Source: Nocardioides immobilis (GTDB taxonomy: Bacteria > Actinomycetota > Actinomycetes > Propionibacteriales > Nocardioidaceae). Taken from it: a DNA stretch of 64,000 bases. This document shows, piece by piece, positions 16,179 to 24,289 of this stretch; position 1 is the stretch's first letter; each line of letters opens with the position of its first letter. The stretch is taken from the NCBI RefSeq assembly GCF_003515065.1, contig NZ_QXGH01000013.1:1-64000 (forward strand), read 5' to 3'. The notes beneath the pieces are model-generated. The model worked only from the letters and a program-made list of their open reading frames with translations. It had not been told where the DNA came from and did not search any database. The position numbers and the translations under genes are program-made.

Positions 16179-17251
16179 GTACGACGCCGCAGTGGCGGAT
16201 GCCGGCCGAGAGCGAGCCGCACGAGCGTGCCTGGATGGCATGGCCGTCGGCGTCGTACACCCTCGGTGAGTCGGCCTCCGAGGCCGAGGAGGCCTGGGTC
16301 GCCTGGGCCGCGGTGGCCAACGCGATCTCCGAGCACGAGCCGATCAGCGTGCTGGTCGACCCCTCCGGCCGGGACCAGGCCCGGAGGCGGCTGTCGAGCG
16401 CGGTCGAGCAGGTCGACGCCCGGCTGGACGACGCCTGGTACCGCGACATCGGGCCCACCTTCGTCGTCGGCGCCGACCCCAGCAACCAGCACCGGCTCGG
16501 CGCGGTCAACTGGGTCTTCAACGGCTGGGGCCAGCAGGAGTGGGCCACCTGGGAGCACGACGCCCGGGCCAGCGGGGTCGCGACCGAGCACAGCGGCGCC
16601 GTACGGATCGACTCCCCGATGGTCAACGAGGGGGGCGGCATCCACACCGACGGGCTCGGCACGTTCCTCGTCACCGAGACCGTGCAGCTCGACCCGGACC
16701 GCAACCCGGGCTGGACCAAGGCCGACGTCGAGGCCGAGCTGGTTCGCACGGTCGGCGCCCGCAAGGTGATCTGGCTGCCCCGCGGCCTGACCCGGGACTC
16801 GGAGCGGTTCGGCACCCGCGGGCACGTCGACATCATCGCGACGTTCACCGAGCCCGGCCGGCTGCTCGTCCACGACCAGCGCGACGGGAGCCACCCGGAC
16901 GTCGCCGTGACCGCCGAGGTCGTGGACCTGCTGTCGCGCGAGACCGACGCCGACGGCCGCCCGCTCGAGGTGGTCCGGCTGCCGGCTCCCAAGACCCTCG
17001 TCGACGACGCGGGCTGGGTCGACTACAGCTACGTCAACCACTTCGTGCTCAACGGCGCCGTGGTGGCGTGCTCGTTCGACGACCCGGTCGACGCCGAGGC
17101 CCGCGACGTGATCGCCGACGCCTACCCGGGCCGGTCGATCGTCACCGTAGACGCCCGGGCGCTCTTCGCCCGTGGCGGCGGCGTCCACTGCATCACCCAG
17201 CAACAGCCGGCGGTCCCAAGCCCCACCAGCAATCCAGGAGGTACCCCATGA
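16175..17251 (+). CDS. aguA: agmatine deiminase family protein
   Basis: A 358-residue member of the pentein (guanidine-modifying) superfamily, of usual length. Conserved elements are MPAESEPHERAWMAWP at the N-terminus, WYRDIGPTFVV, NEGGGIHTDGLGTFLVTE, TRGHVDIIATF with the catalytic histidine, and the C-terminal GGGVHCITQQQP, whose cysteine (residue 339) is the nucleophile. The reaction is agmatine to N-carbamoylputrescine plus ammonia. The gene for a carbamoylputrescine amidase-like enzyme follows with an ATGA overlap, which strongly supports the assignment. Peptidyl-arginine deiminase-like activity on another guanidine cannot be excluded. Confidence 0.88.
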   Translation: MSTTPQWRMPAESEPHERAWMAWPSASYTLGESASEAEEAWVAWAAVANAISEHEPISVLVDPSGRDQARRRLSSAVEQVDARLDDAWYRDIGPTFVVGADPSNQHRLGAVNWVFNGWGQQEWATWEHDARASGVATEHSGAVRIDSPMVNEGGGIHTDGLGTFLVTETVQLDPDRNPGWTKADVEAELVRTVGARKVIWLPRGLTRDSERFGTRGHVDIIATFTEPGRLLVHDQRDGSHPDVAVTAEVVDLLSRETDADGRPLEVVRLPAPKTLVDDAGWVDYSYVNHFVLNGAVVACSFDDPVDAEARDVIADAYPGRSIVTVDARALFARGGGVHCITQQQPAVPSPTSNPGGTP

Positions 17252-18213
17252 AGACCCTCGTCGCCGACTCCCAGCCATCCCTGGCGCGGGTCACCGATCC
17301 CGACCGCACGCCCCTCACCGCCGGGCTCGTCCAGACCCGCTGGCACGACGACCCGGACGAGCACGTGGCCGTGCTCGAGGACGGCGTCCGCTCGGCTGCC
17401 GACGCCGGCGCCGAGGTCGTGTTCCTGCCGGAGCTCACCCTGCTGCGCTATCCCGCCGACGTCCGCGCCGGCGATCGCCCGGTCGAGCAGGCGGAGCCGC
17501 TCGAGGACGGCCCGACCTTCGCGCTCGCGGCCCGCGCGGCCAAGGAGAACGGCGTCTTCGTGCACGCCTCGCTCTACGAGCGGGAGGAGCCTGAGGACAC
17601 TGACACGGACACAGACACCGACGACGGGCGCGGCTACAACACGGCGATCATGGTGTCGCCCGACGGTGAGCTGGTCGGGCGCACCCGCAAGCTGCACATC
17701 CCGATCTCCGCCGGCTACTACGAGGACACCTACTTCCGTCCCGGGCCGGCCGCGTCGCCGTACCCGGTGATCGACCTGCCCCTGCCGTCGGCGCCCAGGA
17801 TCGGCCTGCCGACCTGCTGGGACGAGTGGTTCCCCGAGGTCGCCCGTGCCTACTCGCTGGGCGGTGCCGAGGTGCTCGCCTACCCGACGGCGATCGGCTC
17901 CGAGCCGGACCACCCGGACTTCGACACCCAGCCGCTGTGGCGGCACGTCATCGTCGGCAACGGCATCACCAGCGGGCTCTTCATGGTCGTCCCCAACCGC
18001 TGGGGGAGCGAGGGCGTGATCACGTTCTACGGGTCGTCGTTCATCAGCGACCCCTACGGCCGGGTGCTCGTCGAGGCGCCACGCGAGGGTGACGTCGCCC
18101 TCGTCGCCACCCTCGACCTCGCCCAGCGCCGCGACTGGCTCGACCTGTTCCCGTTCCTCACGACCCGCCGGCCCGACACCTACGACGCCCTCGTCCGACC
18201 CGTTCAGCCCTGA
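17248..18213 (+). CDS. aguB: N-carbamoylputrescine amidase-like carbon-nitrogen hydrolase
   Basis: A 321-residue nitrilase-superfamily enzyme. The catalytic triad is visible: E62 (FLPELTLL), K148 (RTRKLHIP) and C190 (LPTCWDEWFPE). CWDEWFPE and the YYEDTYFRPG segment are typical of AguB proteins, which hydrolyse N-carbamoylputrescine to putrescine, CO2 and ammonia. An acidic Asp/Thr insertion (DTDTDTDTDD) at about residues 117-126 is unusual and low in complexity; it should lie on a surface loop. GGAGG precedes the ATG by seven bases. The gene overlaps aguA, completing agmatine-to-putrescine conversion. Confidence 0.85.
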   Translation: MKTLVADSQPSLARVTDPDRTPLTAGLVQTRWHDDPDEHVAVLEDGVRSAADAGAEVVFLPELTLLRYPADVRAGDRPVEQAEPLEDGPTFALAARAAKENGVFVHASLYEREEPEDTDTDTDTDDGRGYNTAIMVSPDGELVGRTRKLHIPISAGYYEDTYFRPGPAASPYPVIDLPLPSAPRIGLPTCWDEWFPEVARAYSLGGAEVLAYPTAIGSEPDHPDFDTQPLWRHVIVGNGITSGLFMVVPNRWGSEGVITFYGSSFISDPYGRVLVEAPREGDVALVATLDLAQRRDWLDLFPFLTTRRPDTYDALVRPVQP

Positions 18214-18233
18214 CCCACCTTGAAGGAGGAGCA

Positions 18234-19007
18234 GTGACCACCCCCACCCCGCCCTACGCCCTGGTCCGCCCGCCCGCGGCGACCCTGGCCGACGGCATCG
18301 TCACGTTCATCGAGCGCGAGCCCGTCGACGTCGAGCGCGCCCGCGAGCAGTGGCGCGGCTACGTCGCCGCGCTGGAGGCCGCCGGCTGGCCGACGGTCGA
18401 GGTCGAGGGCGACGACACGCTCCCGGACTCGGTCTTCGTCGAGGACGCCGTCGTCATGTTCGGCGACCTCGCCGTCATCACCAACCCCCGGCAGCCCGCC
18501 CGCAACCCCGAGACCGCCGGGGCGGAGAAGAAGGTCCGCGAGTTCGGCCTCGAGACCACGACGATCACCGACGGCCACCTGGACGGCGGCGACGTGCTCA
18601 AGGTCGGCCGGCAGGTCTACGTCGGCCTCACCGGTACGACGGACGCCGACGCCGTTGCCCAGCTGGCCGCGATCCTGGAGCCGCGCGGCTGGACCGTCAC
18701 CGTCGTGCCCGTGACCAAGGCGCTCCACCTCAAGAGCGCGATCACCGCGCTGCCCGACCGCACGGTCATCGGCTACGGGCCGGTCGTCGACGACCCGTCC
18801 CTCTTCCCCTCGTACCTCGAGGTGCCCGAGGAGCCGGGCGCGCACGTCGTGGTGCTCGACGACCACACGGTGCTGATGAGCTCGCGGGCGCCGAGGTCGG
18901 CCGAGATGTTCCGGGCGCGGGGCCTCGACGTGGTGACCGTCGACATCGCGGAGTACGAGAAGCTCGAGGGCTGCGTCACCTGCCTCAGCGTGAGGGTCCG
19001 GCCATGA
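18234..19007 (+). CDS. ddaH: dimethylarginine dimethylaminohydrolase-like pentein
   Basis: A 257-residue pentein of DDAH length. SVFVEDAVVMF, RNPE, TITDGHLDGGDVL, ALHLKSAIT with catalytic H165, and the C-terminal EGCVTCLSVRV with the nucleophilic cysteine near residue 250 match bacterial dimethylargininases. These hydrolyse N-omega-methylated arginines to citrulline and methylamines. Some relatives act on other small guanidines, so the substrate is open. GTG follows AAGGAGGAGCA, a strong Shine-Dalgarno sequence. It is the second guanidine-modifying enzyme of the operon, beside agmatine deiminase. Confidence 0.82.
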   Translation: MTTPTPPYALVRPPAATLADGIVTFIEREPVDVERAREQWRGYVAALEAAGWPTVEVEGDDTLPDSVFVEDAVVMFGDLAVITNPRQPARNPETAGAEKKVREFGLETTTITDGHLDGGDVLKVGRQVYVGLTGTTDADAVAQLAAILEPRGWTVTVVPVTKALHLKSAITALPDRTVIGYGPVVDDPSLFPSYLEVPEEPGAHVVVLDDHTVLMSSRAPRSAEMFRARGLDVVTVDIAEYEKLEGCVTCLSVRVRP

Positions 19008-20590
19008 GCCGCCTCTTCGTAGCGCGGCAGGTCCACACCCTCGACCCCGCCGTTCCGGCTGCGACCGGCGTCCTCGTCGAGGGCGGACGCGTGGTCGCCG
19101 TCGGTGCCGCCTCCGACCTGCTCGACGCCACGCGCGACGTCGTCGACCTCGGCGACGCCGTGGTGACGCCCGGGCTCGTCGACGGGCACGCCCACCCGGT
19201 CGCGGGCCTCGAGCTCACGGACGGCGTCGACCTCACCGACGCGCTCGACCTCGACGCCGTACGGGCACTCCTGGCGGAGCAGCGCGACCGGCTGGAGCCC
19301 GGCGCCTGGCTCAAGGGCTGGGGCCTCAACCCGGTCGTGTTCGGTGGCCGGGCGCCGACCGCCGCCGACCTCGGGCCGGCGTTCACGGGGATCCCCGGCT
19401 ACGTCCAGATCTACGACGGGCACGCGTCGATCGCGTCCCACGAGGCGCTGGCGCTGGCCGGCATCGACGGTCCCATCACGTTCGCCTCGAGCTCGCGGGT
19501 CGACCTCGACGCTGAGGGCCGGCCGACCGGCTACCTGATCGAGGCCGACGCCTGCGAGGTCCTCGAGAAGGTGATCACGCCGCTGACCATCGCCGAGCAG
19601 GTCGACCGGCTCCGCGCGCTGCTGGGCGGCATGGCGGCGGTCGGCTACACCGGGCTGCACGCGATGGACTTCCGCGACCCGGCGCTCGAGCTGGTCACCC
19701 TGCTCGAGCAGGATGGCGAGCTGCCGCTGCGGATGGGCTTCAACCCGATGCTGATGCCGGAGGACGCCGGCCCGGACGCCGTACTCGCCCTGCAGGGCCG
19801 GCACGGCCGGCGGTGGCGGGTCGAGGGCGTCAAGCTGATGGTCGACGGCACGATCGACCACGGCACCGGCTGGCTGGAGTACGCCGACACGCACGGCGAG
19901 GGCCTCGACGCGCTGTGGCGGGACTTCGACCGGTTCCGCGATGCGGTGACCACCCTGCACCGCGCCGGCGTGAACTGCGCCGTGCACGCGATCGGCGACC
20001 GCGGCGTGCGTCAGGTCTTGGAGCTCTTCGTCGCCCTCCGGGAGGAGCACGGTCCGCTCGCCCGGCACCGGATCGAGCACATCGAGACGATCCCCGACGA
20101 CGTGGTGAAGATGTTCGGGACGGGTGCCGCGGCCGCCAGCATGCAGCCGCTGCACTGCACGTGCTTCAACAACGCCGACCGCTCGGACTCCTGGTCCCAG
20201 CGGCTCGGCGACGGCCGGGTCGACAACGGCTTCCGGTGGAGCGACATCCGCTCGGTCGGCGGCGTGATGGCGCTCGGCTCGGACTGGCCGATCGCGCCGT
20301 ACGACCCGCGCTGGATCATGGCCGACGCCCGGCTGCGGCGCCGGTTCGACCGTCCCGAGGCGGAGCCGATCCACCCGGAGCAGGCGCTCGACGCGCGCCA
20401 GGTGCTCGAGGGCTTCACCAGCCATGCGGCGCTCGCCTCGGGCGAGGAGGACCACCGCGGCCGGATCGCTCCTGGCTTCGACGCCGACTTCACGATCTTC
20501 GGCGCCGACCCGCTCGAGATCGACCCGGAGGCACTGGCGACGGTCGAGGTCCGCGGCACGGTCGTGGCGGGGGAGCAGATCGTCGGCTGA
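19004..20590 (+). CDS. amidohydrolase (YtcJ-like, amidohydrolase 3 family)
   Basis: A 528-residue metal-dependent amidohydrolase. GLVDGHAHPVAG near residue 60 gives the HxH metal site. AVHAIGDRGVRQ and HRIEHIETI give further histidines, and ALGSDWPIAPYDP the aspartate. The C-terminal ASGEEDHRGRIAPGFDADFTI is the usual closing motif. Family members cleave amides, formyl groups or cyclic ureas. In this operon a carbamoyl, formyl or cyclic guanidine/urea intermediate is plausible, but unproved. The ATG overlaps the previous stop (ATGA). This is the last gene of the unit; the next gene begins 17 bases later and looks unrelated. Confidence 0.82.
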   Translation: MSRLFVARQVHTLDPAVPAATGVLVEGGRVVAVGAASDLLDATRDVVDLGDAVVTPGLVDGHAHPVAGLELTDGVDLTDALDLDAVRALLAEQRDRLEPGAWLKGWGLNPVVFGGRAPTAADLGPAFTGIPGYVQIYDGHASIASHEALALAGIDGPITFASSSRVDLDAEGRPTGYLIEADACEVLEKVITPLTIAEQVDRLRALLGGMAAVGYTGLHAMDFRDPALELVTLLEQDGELPLRMGFNPMLMPEDAGPDAVLALQGRHGRRWRVEGVKLMVDGTIDHGTGWLEYADTHGEGLDALWRDFDRFRDAVTTLHRAGVNCAVHAIGDRGVRQVLELFVALREEHGPLARHRIEHIETIPDDVVKMFGTGAAAASMQPLHCTCFNNADRSDSWSQRLGDGRVDNGFRWSDIRSVGGVMALGSDWPIAPYDPRWIMADARLRRRFDRPEAEPIHPEQALDARQVLEGFTSHAALASGEEDHRGRIAPGFDADFTIFGADPLEIDPEALATVEVRGTVVAGEQIVG

Positions 20591-20607
20591 CCGGGGATGA
20601 TGAGGGG

Positions 20608-21366
20608 ATGGACAGCTCCGCTGTTGGCTCCGACGCAGCCGCCGAGGCCGATCCGCCGCACGTCGGTGGCCATCCCGACGAGCCCCACGACGAGAGCTTC
20701 AACGACCGGCTGAACTGGCTGCGGGCCGGCGTGCTCGGCGCCAACGACGGGATCGTGTCGGTGGCCGGGGTCGTGCTCGGTGTCGCCGGCGCGACCACCG
20801 ACCGGACCGCGATCATGATCGCCGGTGTGGCTGGCCTCGTGGCCGGCGCGATGAGCATGGCGGCGGGCGAGTACGTCTCGGTCAGCACCCAGCGCGACTC
20901 CGAGGAGGCGCTGCTGGCCAAGGAGCGGCGCGAGCTGAGGGAGGATCCCGACGACGAGCTGGCCGAGCTGGCCGGGCTCTACGTCGAGAAGGGGCTCGAC
21001 GCCGACCTCGCGCTCCAGGTCGCCCGGCAGCTCACCGAGAAGGACGCCCTCGGGGCTCACGCCGAGGTGGAGCTCGGCATCGACCCCGACGACCTGACCA
21101 GCCCCTGGAACGCGGCGCTCGCCTCGATGGTGGCGTTCACGATCGGCGCCCTGCTGCCGCTGCTGACGATCCTGCTCGTGACCCCCGACCTCCGGGTGGC
21201 GGTCACCATCGGCGCGGTGACGGCCGCGCTCGCCCTCACCGGGTGGGCCAGTGCCCGCTTCGGCTACGGCTCCGTCCGGCGCGCGGTGCTGCGCAACATG
21301 CTCGGCGGACTGCTCGCGATGGTGGTCACCCACCTGATCGGCCAGGCCCTCGGGACCCAAGTCTGA
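20608..21366 (+). CDS. VIT1/CCC1 family metal transporter
   Basis: A 252-residue membrane protein. The N-terminal region FNDRLNWLRAGVLGANDGIVSVAGVVLGVAGA and GLVAGAMSMAAGEYVSVSTQ are the hallmarks of the VIT1/CCC1 family (iron/manganese transport out of the cytosol). The cytosolic acidic helix region (EEALLAKERRELREDPDDEL..) binds metal in relatives. About five transmembrane helices follow the family pattern, two near the start and three at the end. It probably lowers cytosolic Fe or Mn. Confidence 0.85.
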   Translation: MDSSAVGSDAAAEADPPHVGGHPDEPHDESFNDRLNWLRAGVLGANDGIVSVAGVVLGVAGATTDRTAIMIAGVAGLVAGAMSMAAGEYVSVSTQRDSEEALLAKERRELREDPDDELAELAGLYVEKGLDADLALQVARQLTEKDALGAHAEVELGIDPDDLTSPWNAALASMVAFTIGALLPLLTILLVTPDLRVAVTIGAVTAALALTGWASARFGYGSVRRAVLRNMLGGLLAMVVTHLIGQALGTQV

Positions 21367-21376
21367 TGGGGGTCTG

Positions 21377-21964
21377 ATGGGCACCCGACTCTTCGCGGCG
21401 ATCGTGCCGCCGGCGGACGCCGTCGAGCACCTCGACACGTTCCTGGAGCCGCGCCGGGAGGCTTCACGCCAGGATTCCGGTCTGAGGTGGACCCTGGCCG
21501 AGCAGCTCCACCTCACCCTGGCCTTCATGCCGAGCGTCCCCGACCACCTCGTCGACGAGTACGGCGACCGGCTCGCCGACCGGCTGGCCCCGACCCCGGT
21601 CCCCGTGCTCCGCCTGGCCGGCCCGGTCGTGTTCCCGAACGCGGCCGCGACCCGGGTGCTCGCGGTCAGCGCGGTGCCCGAGAGCGAGGGGGCGGACGTC
21701 GTACTCCAACGGATGGCGGGGCGCGCCCGCAACGCCGCCGTCACCGTCGGCGCCGAGGTCGACGGCCAGCGGTTCCGGCCGCACCTGACGATCGCGCGGC
21801 TGCGCCGGCCCGCCGACACCACCAACTGGGTGCGGCTGCTGGAGACCTACACCGGCCCCGAGTGGCCGGTCCTCGAGGTCGCCGTCATCGCCTCCCACCT
21901 CGGGCAGGGACCGGGCGGCCGCCCCCGCTACGAGACCATCGCCACGATCCCCCTCGGCCAGTAA
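21377..21964 (+). CDS. thpR: RNA 2',3'-cyclic phosphodiesterase (2H family)
   Basis: A 195-residue 2H phosphoesterase with both HxT motifs: QLHLTLAFM near residue 42 and RPHLTIARL near residue 136. MGTRLFAAIVPP at the N-terminus is typical of the LigT/ThpR group. The enzyme opens 2',3'-cyclic phosphate ends of RNA and, in some species, ligates tRNA halves in reverse. It lies 10 bases after the transporter gene and is probably co-transcribed. Directly after its stop the phased repeat cluster begins. Confidence 0.85.
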   Translation: MGTRLFAAIVPPADAVEHLDTFLEPRREASRQDSGLRWTLAEQLHLTLAFMPSVPDHLVDEYGDRLADRLAPTPVPVLRLAGPVVFPNAAATRVLAVSAVPESEGADVVLQRMAGRARNAAVTVGAEVDGQRFRPHLTIARLRRPADTTNWVRLLETYTGPEWPVLEVAVIASHLGQGPGGRPRYETIATIPLGQ

Positions 21965-21968
21965 CCCC

Positions 21969-22128
21969 CGAGTCGGCGCGTCTTCGGTCTGGTACGACGC
22001 CGAGTCGGCGCGTCTTCGATCTAGTACGACGCCGAGTCGGCGCGTTCTGAGAAGCGCCGACTCGCGGCCGCAGGAACCCGAAGACGCGCCGACTCGCGGC
22101 CGCAGCAACCCGAAGACGCGCCGACTCG
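21969..22128. repeat. phased 32-bp repeats: three direct then three inverted copies
   Basis: CGAGTCGGCGCGTCTTCG or a close variant starts at 21969, 22001 and 22033. The reverse complement of its core, GCGCCGACTCG, starts at 22054, 22086 and 22118. All steps are exactly 32 bases. The third direct copy and the first inverted copy form an 11-bp hairpin with a 10-base loop at 22033-22064. The inverted series has its own spacer (CGGCCGCAGSAACCCGAAGA). The array lies between thpR and the next gene, both on the plus strand. It could form a large cruciform and may attenuate read-through. It has too few units, and the wrong arrangement, for a CRISPR. Confidence 0.8.
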
Positions 22129-22164
22129 CGGAACTGAGCGCGGCTGGGCCACACTGGCCGCGCC

Positions 22165-22779
22165 ATGCTGCTCCTCGTCCTCGACCTGCTCGGGATCGCC
22201 GTGTTCGCCGTGTCCGGCGCGCTGGTCGCGGTCCGGCAGCGCCTCGACATCATCGGGGTGCTGGTGCTCGCGACGGTCACCGGCCTCGGGGGTGGCTGGA
22301 TCCGCGACGTGCTGATCGGCGACACGCCGCCGGCCTCGCTGGAGGACTGGCGCTACCTGCTGGTCCCGGTCGCGGCCGGTCTGCTGGCGTTCTGGTTCCA
22401 CCCGGCGATCGAGCGGATGGACCGGCTGGTGATCGTCTTCGACGCGTTCGGGCTCGGCCTGTTCGGGGTGGCGGGGGCGCTCAAGGCCGCCGAGCACGGC
22501 CTGGGCCCGATCCCGGCCGCGATCCTCGGCATGGTCACCTGCATCGGCGGCGGTCTGCTCCGCGACGTCCTCGCGGGCCAGGTGCCGGTCGTGCTGTCGA
22601 GCGGCGAGCTCTACGCGATCCCGGCTCTGGCCGGGTCCGCCGTCGCCGCCATCGGCTTCGAGCTCGGCGCGCCGACCGCCGCGGTCGCCCTGCCCGCGGC
22701 GGCCCTCATCACCGGCTGGCGCCTGCTCGCGATCAGCCGAGGCTGGCGGGCGCCGGTGCCGGGCGTGCGACGTACCTGA
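22165..22779 (+). CDS. TRIC-type (UPF0126) cation channel family membrane protein
   Basis: A 204-residue membrane protein of two homologous three-helix repeats plus a final helix. Each repeat carries the signature loop: GLGGGWIRDVLIGDTPP near residue 45 and CIGGGLLRDVLAGQVP near residue 130. Prokaryotic members form trimeric K+-permeable channels, though some are implicated in glycine or other transport. The start is 36 bases after the last inverted repeat, and no strong Shine-Dalgarno sequence is visible. It converges on pntB. Confidence 0.85.
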   Translation: MLLLVLDLLGIAVFAVSGALVAVRQRLDIIGVLVLATVTGLGGGWIRDVLIGDTPPASLEDWRYLLVPVAAGLLAFWFHPAIERMDRLVIVFDAFGLGLFGVAGALKAAEHGLGPIPAAILGMVTCIGGGLLRDVLAGQVPVVLSSGELYAIPALAGSAVAAIGFELGAPTAAVALPAAALITGWRLLAISRGWRAPVPGVRRT

Positions 22780-22795
22780 TCGTCCTACCTGTCGG

Positions 22796-24262
22796 TCAGT
22801 CCGGCAGGTTGTGGATGATCTCGTCGACCTTGACCTTGGCGTCGCCGAAGAGCATCCGGCTGTTGTCGCGGAAGAACAGCGGGTTCTGGACGCCGGCGTA
22901 GCCGGTGGCCATCGAGCGCTTGAAGACGATCACCTCGGAGGCGTTCCAGACCTCGAGGACCGGCATGCCGGCGATCGGGCTGGTCGGGTCCTCCGCGGCG
23001 GCCGGGTTGACGGTGTCGTTGGCGCCGATGACGAGGACGACGTCGGTGCTGGGGAAGTCGTCGTTGATCTCGTCCATCTCGAGCACGATGTCGTAGGGGA
23101 CCTTGGCCTCGGCCAGCAGCACGTTCATGTGGCCGGGCAGCCGCCCGGCGACCGGGTGGATGCCGAACCGTACGTCGACGCCCCGCTCCCGCAGCTTCGC
23201 GGTGAGCTCGGCGACCGGGTACTGCGCCTGGGCCACGGCCATGCCGTAGCCGGGCGTGATGATGACCGAGCGGGCGTCGGCCAGCAGGTCGGCGGCGTCG
23301 ACGGACTGGATCTCCTTGTGCTCGCCGTAGTCCGTGTCGCCCGACGAGGGCGCCTCGATGCCGAAGCCGCCCGCGATGACCGAGATGAACGAGCGGTTCA
23401 TCGCCTGGCACATGATGTAGCTCAGGTAGGCACCCGAGGAGCCGACGAGCGCACCGGTGACGATGAGCAGGTCGTTCTCGAGCAGGAAGCCGGACGCGGC
23501 CGCGGCCCATCCCGAGTAGCTGTTGAGCATCGACACCACGACCGGCATGTCGCCGCCGCCGATGGACGCGACCAGGTGCCAGCCCAGGGCGAGGGCGACG
23601 AGCGTGACCAGGACCAGCAGCCACAGCTGGGGGTCGATGACGAACCACACGGTCAGGCCCGCGAACGCTGCGAGCGCGCCGAGGTTGATGTAGTTCTTGC
23701 CCGGCAGCACCAGCGGTGCGGACTTCATCCGCGCGGAGAGCTTGAGGAACGCCACGATCGAGCCGGTGAAGGTCACTGCACCGATGAAGACGCCGATGAA
23801 GACCTCGGCGCTGTGGACGCCGAGCAGGTCCTGCGCGGCGAGCACGTCGGCGTGGTGGCTGCCGGGGTCGTCCTCGACCTCGAGGTAGCCGTTCCAGCCG
23901 ACGAGTACGGCGGCCAGACCCACGAAGCTGTGCAGCAGCGCGATCAGCTCGGGCATGCCGGTCATCTCGACCACGCGGGAGCGCCAGAGGCCGATGACGG
24001 CACCGATGGCCATCGCTGCGACCAGCAGCACGATCGGCAGCACGTCCATCTCGTCGTCGAGCGCGACCGTGATGGTGGCGACGAGGGCGATGGCCATGCC
24101 GAAGATGCCGAAGGTGTTGCCCACCTTGGCCGTCTCGTGGTGCGACAGGCCGGCGAGGGCGAGGATGAAGAGCAGAGCGGCGACGATGTAGGCCGCGGTC
24201 GACGCGGTCCCGATCGAGACCAGCATCGGCGAGATCAGCTGGGTCAGGAGAGGCGAGGTCAT
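22796..24262 (-). CDS. pntB: NAD(P) transhydrogenase subunit beta
   Basis: A 488-residue protein of usual length. About eight or nine transmembrane helices lie in the first 270 residues. The C-terminal NADP(H)-binding domain III includes [47 protein letters not shown] and [18 protein letters not shown], all strongly conserved in PntB. With PntA it couples hydride transfer between NADH and NADP+ to proton entry, making NADPH. It lies 27 bases after pntA in one operon. Confidence 0.95.
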   Translation of the reverse strand: MTSPLLTQLISPMLVSIGTASTAAYIVAALLFILALAGLSHHETAKVGNTFGIFGMAIALVATITVALDDEMDVLPIVLLVAAMAIGAVIGLWRSRVVEMTGMPELIALLHSFVGLAAVLVGWNGYLEVEDDPGSHHADVLAAQDLLGVHSAEVFIGVFIGAVTFTGSIVAFLKLSARMKSAPLVLPGKNYINLGALAAFAGLTVWFVIDPQLWLLVLVTLVALALGWHLVASIGGGDMPVVVSMLNSYSGWAAAASGFLLENDLLIVTGALVGSSGAYLSYIMCQAMNRSFISVIAGGFGIEAPSSGDTDYGEHKEIQSVDAADLLADARSVIITPGYGMAVAQAQYPVAELTAKLRERGVDVRFGIHPVAGRLPGHMNVLLAEAKVPYDIVLEMDEINDDFPSTDVVLVIGANDTVNPAAAEDPTSPIAGMPVLEVWNASEVIVFKRSMATGYAGVQNPLFFRDNSRMLFGDAKVKVDEIIHNLPD

Positions 24263-24289
24263 CTAGGTCAGTCCCTTGCTATCTGGCCG

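Noticed and set aside
21969..22128. Possible CRISPR array
   Set aside because: Repeat direction flips in the middle, spacers are nearly identical within each half and no cas genes are present.
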